From assembly GCA_023264135.1 (NCBI GenBank), contig JALQSZ010000124.1, positions 1 to 5,253 on the forward strand: a DNA stretch of 5,253 nucleotides. Reading direction: 5' to 3'. This document shows, one piece after another, positions 5,005-5,253 of the stretch (positions are counted from its first letter, which is position 1; the number at the start of each line of letters is the position of its first letter). The stretch is from Acidimicrobiales bacterium. GTDB lineage: Bacteria; Actinomycetota; Acidimicrobiia; Acidimicrobiales; Acidimicrobilacustridaceae. Both the position numbers and the translations under genes were made by a program. The notes beneath the pieces are model-generated. The model was not told the DNA's origin and did no database searches. It saw nothing but the letters and a program-made list of their open reading frames with translations.

Positions 5005-5253
5005 ATGTCTCCACGTTTCGATCGGCGGATCGGCCCAGTGCTTTTCGCGTGTCTCCTCGCGATTGTTGTATTTGGCGCGGGCTGCGAGAAATCATCGAGC
5101 GCGAAGAATTCCACCCAAACCTCTGTCGTGGCATCGGGTGAGAGTTCGAATGCGAGTACCTCGTCATCAACTTCGACCACAACAGCGACAACGGCGTCTT
5201 CACCGACAACCACTGCGGCTACGTCAGCATCGACACGCGACCGACTCGCAGTG
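5005..5253 (+). CDS. Probable secreted lipoprotein with Ser/Thr-rich linker, N-terminal part
   Basis: The frame starts at ATG 5005 and is still open at the window end, giving 83 visible residues. Residues 1-10 carry four Arg and one Asp, 11-26 are hydrophobic, and Cys27 follows Gly-Ala-Gly. This is a signal peptide with a plausible but imperfect lipobox, since Gly rather than Leu is at -3. After Cys27 comes a low-complexity segment (about 29-77) made mostly of Ser, Thr and Ala, with no predicted fold, typical of a spacer between a lipid anchor and an outer domain. The functional domain lies beyond the window, so no function can be given. The gene follows the glnA terminator and probably has its own promoter. 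The GGAGAG binding site and signal peptide support the start. If Cys27 is not lipidated, it would be a secreted or membrane-anchored protein. Confidence 0.75.
   Translation, partial: MSPRFDRRIGPVLFACLLAIVVFGAGCEKSSSAKNSTQTSVVASGESSNASTSSSTSTTTATTASSPTTTAATSASTRDRLAV

Overview
The window looks like a piece of a chromosome from a moderately GC-rich actinobacterium. The evidence is a glutamine synthetase (GS) pair of the actinobacterial GlnA1/GlnA2 type, a winged-helix regulator with the GlnR signature, a GTG start after an AGGAGG site, and TAnnnT-type -10 candidates. The class Acidimicrobiia is a reasonable guess from general sequence flavour, but nothing here proves it. No RNA gene, mobile element, CRISPR array or phage gene was seen.

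Left part (1-1160, + strand). The 3' end of an enzyme gene enters from the left, tentatively a molybdopterin-binding aldehyde oxidase/xanthine dehydrogenase-like subunit. It is followed 4 nt later by ridA, an imine/enamine deaminase, and 10 nt after that by an unrecognised 55-residue single-pass membrane protein. These three look co-transcribed. A 24-nt inverted repeat follows. A cold shock protein gene then has its own promoter candidate, a 5' leader that may mask the ribosome binding site, and a clear UUCG-loop terminator.

Centre (1169-4971): a nitrogen-assimilation module. glnA1, a type I-beta GS with an adenylylation-type tyrosine, runs rightward. Divergent from it, glnA2 (type I-alpha GS-like) and glnR (atypical OmpR-type regulator) run leftward with only 5 nt between them. 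The 215-bp divergent intergenic region carries three AC dinucleotides at exact 11-bp steps, two of them inside a repeated GTTCAC. This fits a GlnR operator placed to act on both promoters. The regulator may therefore control its own operon and the main GS gene from one site. The GlnR receiver domain lacks the phospho-acceptor aspartate. GlnA2 differs from textbook GS at three active-site positions, so it may not be an ordinary ammonia-using GS.

Right end (4855-5253). Behind glnA1 is an unusual stretch in which the sequence around its stop codon recurs twice, interleaved with inverted repeats, before a strong hairpin terminator. A probable secreted lipoprotein with a Ser/Thr-rich linker then starts and runs off the window.

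No completely new system is visible. The items most worth following are the compact glnA1 / glnA2-glnR locus with its shared operator, the altered residues in GlnA2 and GlnR, and the repeat structure after glnA1. Comparisons to reference proteins were made from memory, without a database search.
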